From contig FR892200.1 in assembly GCA_000433115.1 (NCBI GenBank), forward strand, positions 1 through 24,871: a stretch of DNA of 24,871 nucleotides, read 5' to 3'. Positions 23,069 to 24,871 of this stretch are shown here, piece by piece. The notes below the pieces were generated by a model. The model searched no databases. It was not told the DNA's origin and saw only the letters and a program-made list of their open reading frames with translations. Each line of letters starts with the position of its first letter. The stretch's first letter is position 1. The DNA is from Ruminococcus sp. CAG:382 (GTDB taxonomy: Bacteria; Bacillota; Clostridia; Oscillospirales; CAG-382). The translations under genes and the position numbers were made by a program.

Positions 23069-23800
23069 TCAGCCGTAAAGGACAACAGTGATATTGTCGT
23101 TTGAGCCCTTGCTTATTGCAAGGTCGATAAGTTTTCTGCACTTGCTGTCCAAATCCATGTTCTCACAAAGTCCGGCGGCGATCTCGTCCTCGGTAAGGAC
23201 GTTCGTCAGTCCATCGGTACACATAAGCAGCATATCATAGCTGTCGGTAAAAAATATGTCGCCTTCCGCGTTATCGTTGATTCCGACAGCGCGGAGTATT
23301 ATATTGCGGTTCGGGTGTACACGAGCTTCCTCGCGCGTTATTGCACCGTTATCGATCAGAAACTGTACAAACGAATGGTCCTTGCTTATCTGCGTAAGTC
23401 TGCCGTTTGACAGCTTGTAAAGTCTGCTGTCGCCGACATTCAGCACCACGGTTTTCGCGTTACCGGAGTCAAGAAAGGCGACAAGCGTCGTACCCATCCC
23501 CTCCAGTTCGATATCGGAAACCGCAAGCTCGTAAACCGCTCTGTTTGCATCCTCCAGCGCTGAGATCATGATGCGTCTCAGGTCGCCTGAGGTAGGTGAG
23601 GATTTGCGCTTCTTCATTGCGCCTCTGACAGAGCGTGCGAAGGTATCAGCCGCCAGAGTACTTGCAACACTGCCGCCTTTGGCTCCGCCCATGCCGTCGC
23701 AAACCACGGCGTAGGCGTACAGATCGGTCTGTTCTATGCGGAATGTGTCCTGATTGTTCTTCCGTTTTGTGCCGATATCAGTACAGCCGACACATATCAT
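23069..23800 (-). CDS. prpC: PP2C-family Ser/Thr phosphatase (PrpC/Stp type)
   Basis: This metal-dependent phosphatase removes phosphate from PrkC and its substrates. The 243-residue protein has the usual motifs: KRKNNQD near residue 15, VCDGMGGAKGG with the metal-binding Asp near 34, MCTDGLTN near 195, and the C-terminal GSNDNITVVL. GGAGG lies ten bases before the ATG. It is encoded between rlmN and prkC, as in most Firmicutes. Confidence 0.95.
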   Translation of the reverse strand: MICVGCTDIGTKRKNNQDTFRIEQTDLYAYAVVCDGMGGAKGGSVASTLAADTFARSVRGAMKKRKSSPTSGDLRRIMISALEDANRAVYELAVSDIELEGMGTTLVAFLDSGNAKTVVLNVGDSRLYKLSNGRLTQISKDHSFVQFLIDNGAITREEARVHPNRNIILRAVGINDNAEGDIFFTDSYDMLLMCTDGLTNVLTEDEIAAGLCENMDLDSKCRKLIDLAISKGSNDNITVVLYG

Positions 23801-23832
23801 AGCTGATACATCCTCCTTTTCCGGGTTCCGTA

Positions 23833-24871
23833 TTACAGTCTTCCCGCGTCCTCCGCTCTGAGCTGTCCGCAGGATGCGGAGATGTCGTTGCCGAGTCTCC
23901 GTCTCACCGTTACTGTAATTTTATATTTTTCGAGCGTCTTTGTAAATAGGTCTATCGATTTTTTTTCGCTTCTTTTGTAAATTTTCCTTGCTGTAGAGTT
24001 GAGCGGTATAAGATTGACGTGACACAAAGTGCCTCTGAGCCGTCTGCCCAGCTCATCGGCATCGCAGACGCGGTCATTGACTCCGTCTATCAGTGCATAC
24101 TCAAACGATATGCGTCTGCCGGTCTTTTTCTCATATCGCAGGCAGGCTTCGAGAAGCTCCTCATAGCCGTACCTTCGTGCTATGGGCATGATCGTACTGC
24201 GTATTTCGCCGTTTGGCGCATGAAGAGAAACCGAAAGTGTTATCTGCAGATTTTCATCGGCGAGTCGGTCGATCTGTTCAATCAGTCCGCAGGTGGAAAG
24301 CGAAATATGCCGCATACCGATGCCGAGCCCCTGCGGATCATTGGCAAGACGGATAAAGCGCATAACGTTGTCATAATTGTCAAGCGGCTCTCCCATTCCC
24401 ATGAGTACGATATTCGAAACGCGCTTTCCGGTGTCGTTTTGCGCGGCAATTATCTGTGCCAGCATTTCCGAAGGCAGAAGATTCCGTTTGAGACCGTCAA
24501 TGGTAGAGGCGCAGAAGGAACATCCCATACGGCAGCCTGCCTGAGTTGAAATGCAGACGGTATTTCCGTGTTCATACTGCATGAAAACACTTTCGATACG
24601 CTCACCGTCGTACAGCTCAAAAAGGTATTTTCTCGTGCCGTCAGAGGATATCTGTGTTCTGACAGTCGTACAGCCGGCAATAAAGCAGTCATTTTTGAGC
24701 TTTTCGCGAAGCGCTGCCGAAACATCCGTCATTTCATCGAATGAAGAAATACCTTTTCTAAGCCATTTATAAATCTGCGCGGCTCTGAACGGCTTTTCGC
24801 CGATCGAAACACAATATTCTTTTATTTCGTCGGCTGTCATGCCGGCAATATCGAGCTTTTGAAGTAAATCA
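23833..24871 (-). CDS. rlmN: 23S rRNA/tRNA adenine-C2 methyltransferase RlmN (5' end beyond window)
   Basis: This radical SAM enzyme methylates C2 of A2503 in 23S rRNA and A37 of some tRNAs. The visible frame has the cluster triad GCRMGCSFC, the SAM-binding GMGEPLDNYDNV, and the C-terminal resolving Cys in SASCGQL. An ATG at 24840 gives 335 residues, but the frame stays open to the window edge, and the ten codons before that ATG (DLLQKLDIAG) look like the usual RlmN N-terminus. No ribosome-binding site precedes the ATG at 24840. I therefore treat the gene as partial. It leads the prpC-prkC-rsgA-pssA run. Confidence 0.93.
   Translation of the reverse strand, partial: DLLQKLDIAGMTADEIKEYCVSIGEKPFRAAQIYKWLRKGISSFDEMTDVSAALREKLKNDCFIAGCTTVRTQISSDGTRKYLFELYDGERIESVFMQYEHGNTVCISTQAGCRMGCSFCASTIDGLKRNLLPSEMLAQIIAAQNDTGKRVSNIVLMGMGEPLDNYDNVMRFIRLANDPQGLGIGMRHISLSTCGLIEQIDRLADENLQITLSVSLHAPNGEIRSTIMPIARRYGYEELLEACLRYEKKTGRRISFEYALIDGVNDRVCDADELGRRLRGTLCHVNLIPLNSTARKIYKRSEKKSIDLFTKTLEKYKITVTVRRRLGNDISASCGQLRAEDAGRL

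Overview
The window looks like a chromosomal segment from a member of the Clostridia (Firmicutes/Bacillota), most likely an uncultured gut-type Oscillospirales/Ruminococcaceae relative. The evidence is a SCIFF peptide with its radical SAM maturase, a PASTA-kinase/PP2C/RsgA/RlmN block, a Mini-III RNase next to cysS, a Firmicutes-type LexA box in front of recA, and moderate GC. Every gene I can support lies on the minus strand, so transcription runs from high to low coordinates. The species call is an inference.

From right to left. (1) 24871-19130: rlmN (5' end cut by the window edge), a PP2C phosphatase, a six-PASTA Ser/Thr kinase, rsgA and pssA, closed by a strong terminator. (2) 19069-14511: an operon with a composite operator-like sequence, an ECF sigma factor, its anti-sigma factor, a lipoprotein, a DHHW-family protein broken by a frameshift, and an AlgI-like MBOAT acyltransferase, then a terminator. 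This reads as a signal-controlled module for acylating an extracellular polymer. (3) 14497-13702: a single PHP-domain phosphoesterase with its own promoter and terminator. (4) 13626-9963: citrate synthase, a GNAT-cytidine deaminase fusion, and a putative HExxH metallopeptidase cut in two by one in-frame stop codon. (5) 9750-6656: a SCIFF ranthipeptide precursor behind a consensus promoter, a hairpin attenuator, the SCIFF maturase, and an overlapping PLP-dependent Orn/Lys/Arg decarboxylase, then a terminator. (6) 6629-272: a promoter with an embedded LexA box, then recA, recX, rimO, pgsA, cysS, mrnC and lexA packed together, then a terminator. (7) 204-1: a promoter followed by tRNA-Asp and a truncated tRNA-Gly.

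Most of the window is housekeeping. The parts worth a second look are the SCIFF locus (the usual crosslink acceptor residue is Gly), the ECF-controlled acylation operon with its operator-like repeats and frameshifted DHHW gene, the GNAT-deaminase fusion, the nonsense-split metallopeptidase, and the single SOS-controlled run that starts with recA and ends with lexA. I found no CRISPR array, insertion sequence, prophage or rRNA gene. The one stretch over 300 bases without a gene (9679-10012) holds the SCIFF promoter, a short membrane-protein-like remnant, a possible 108-bp repeat and a terminator.
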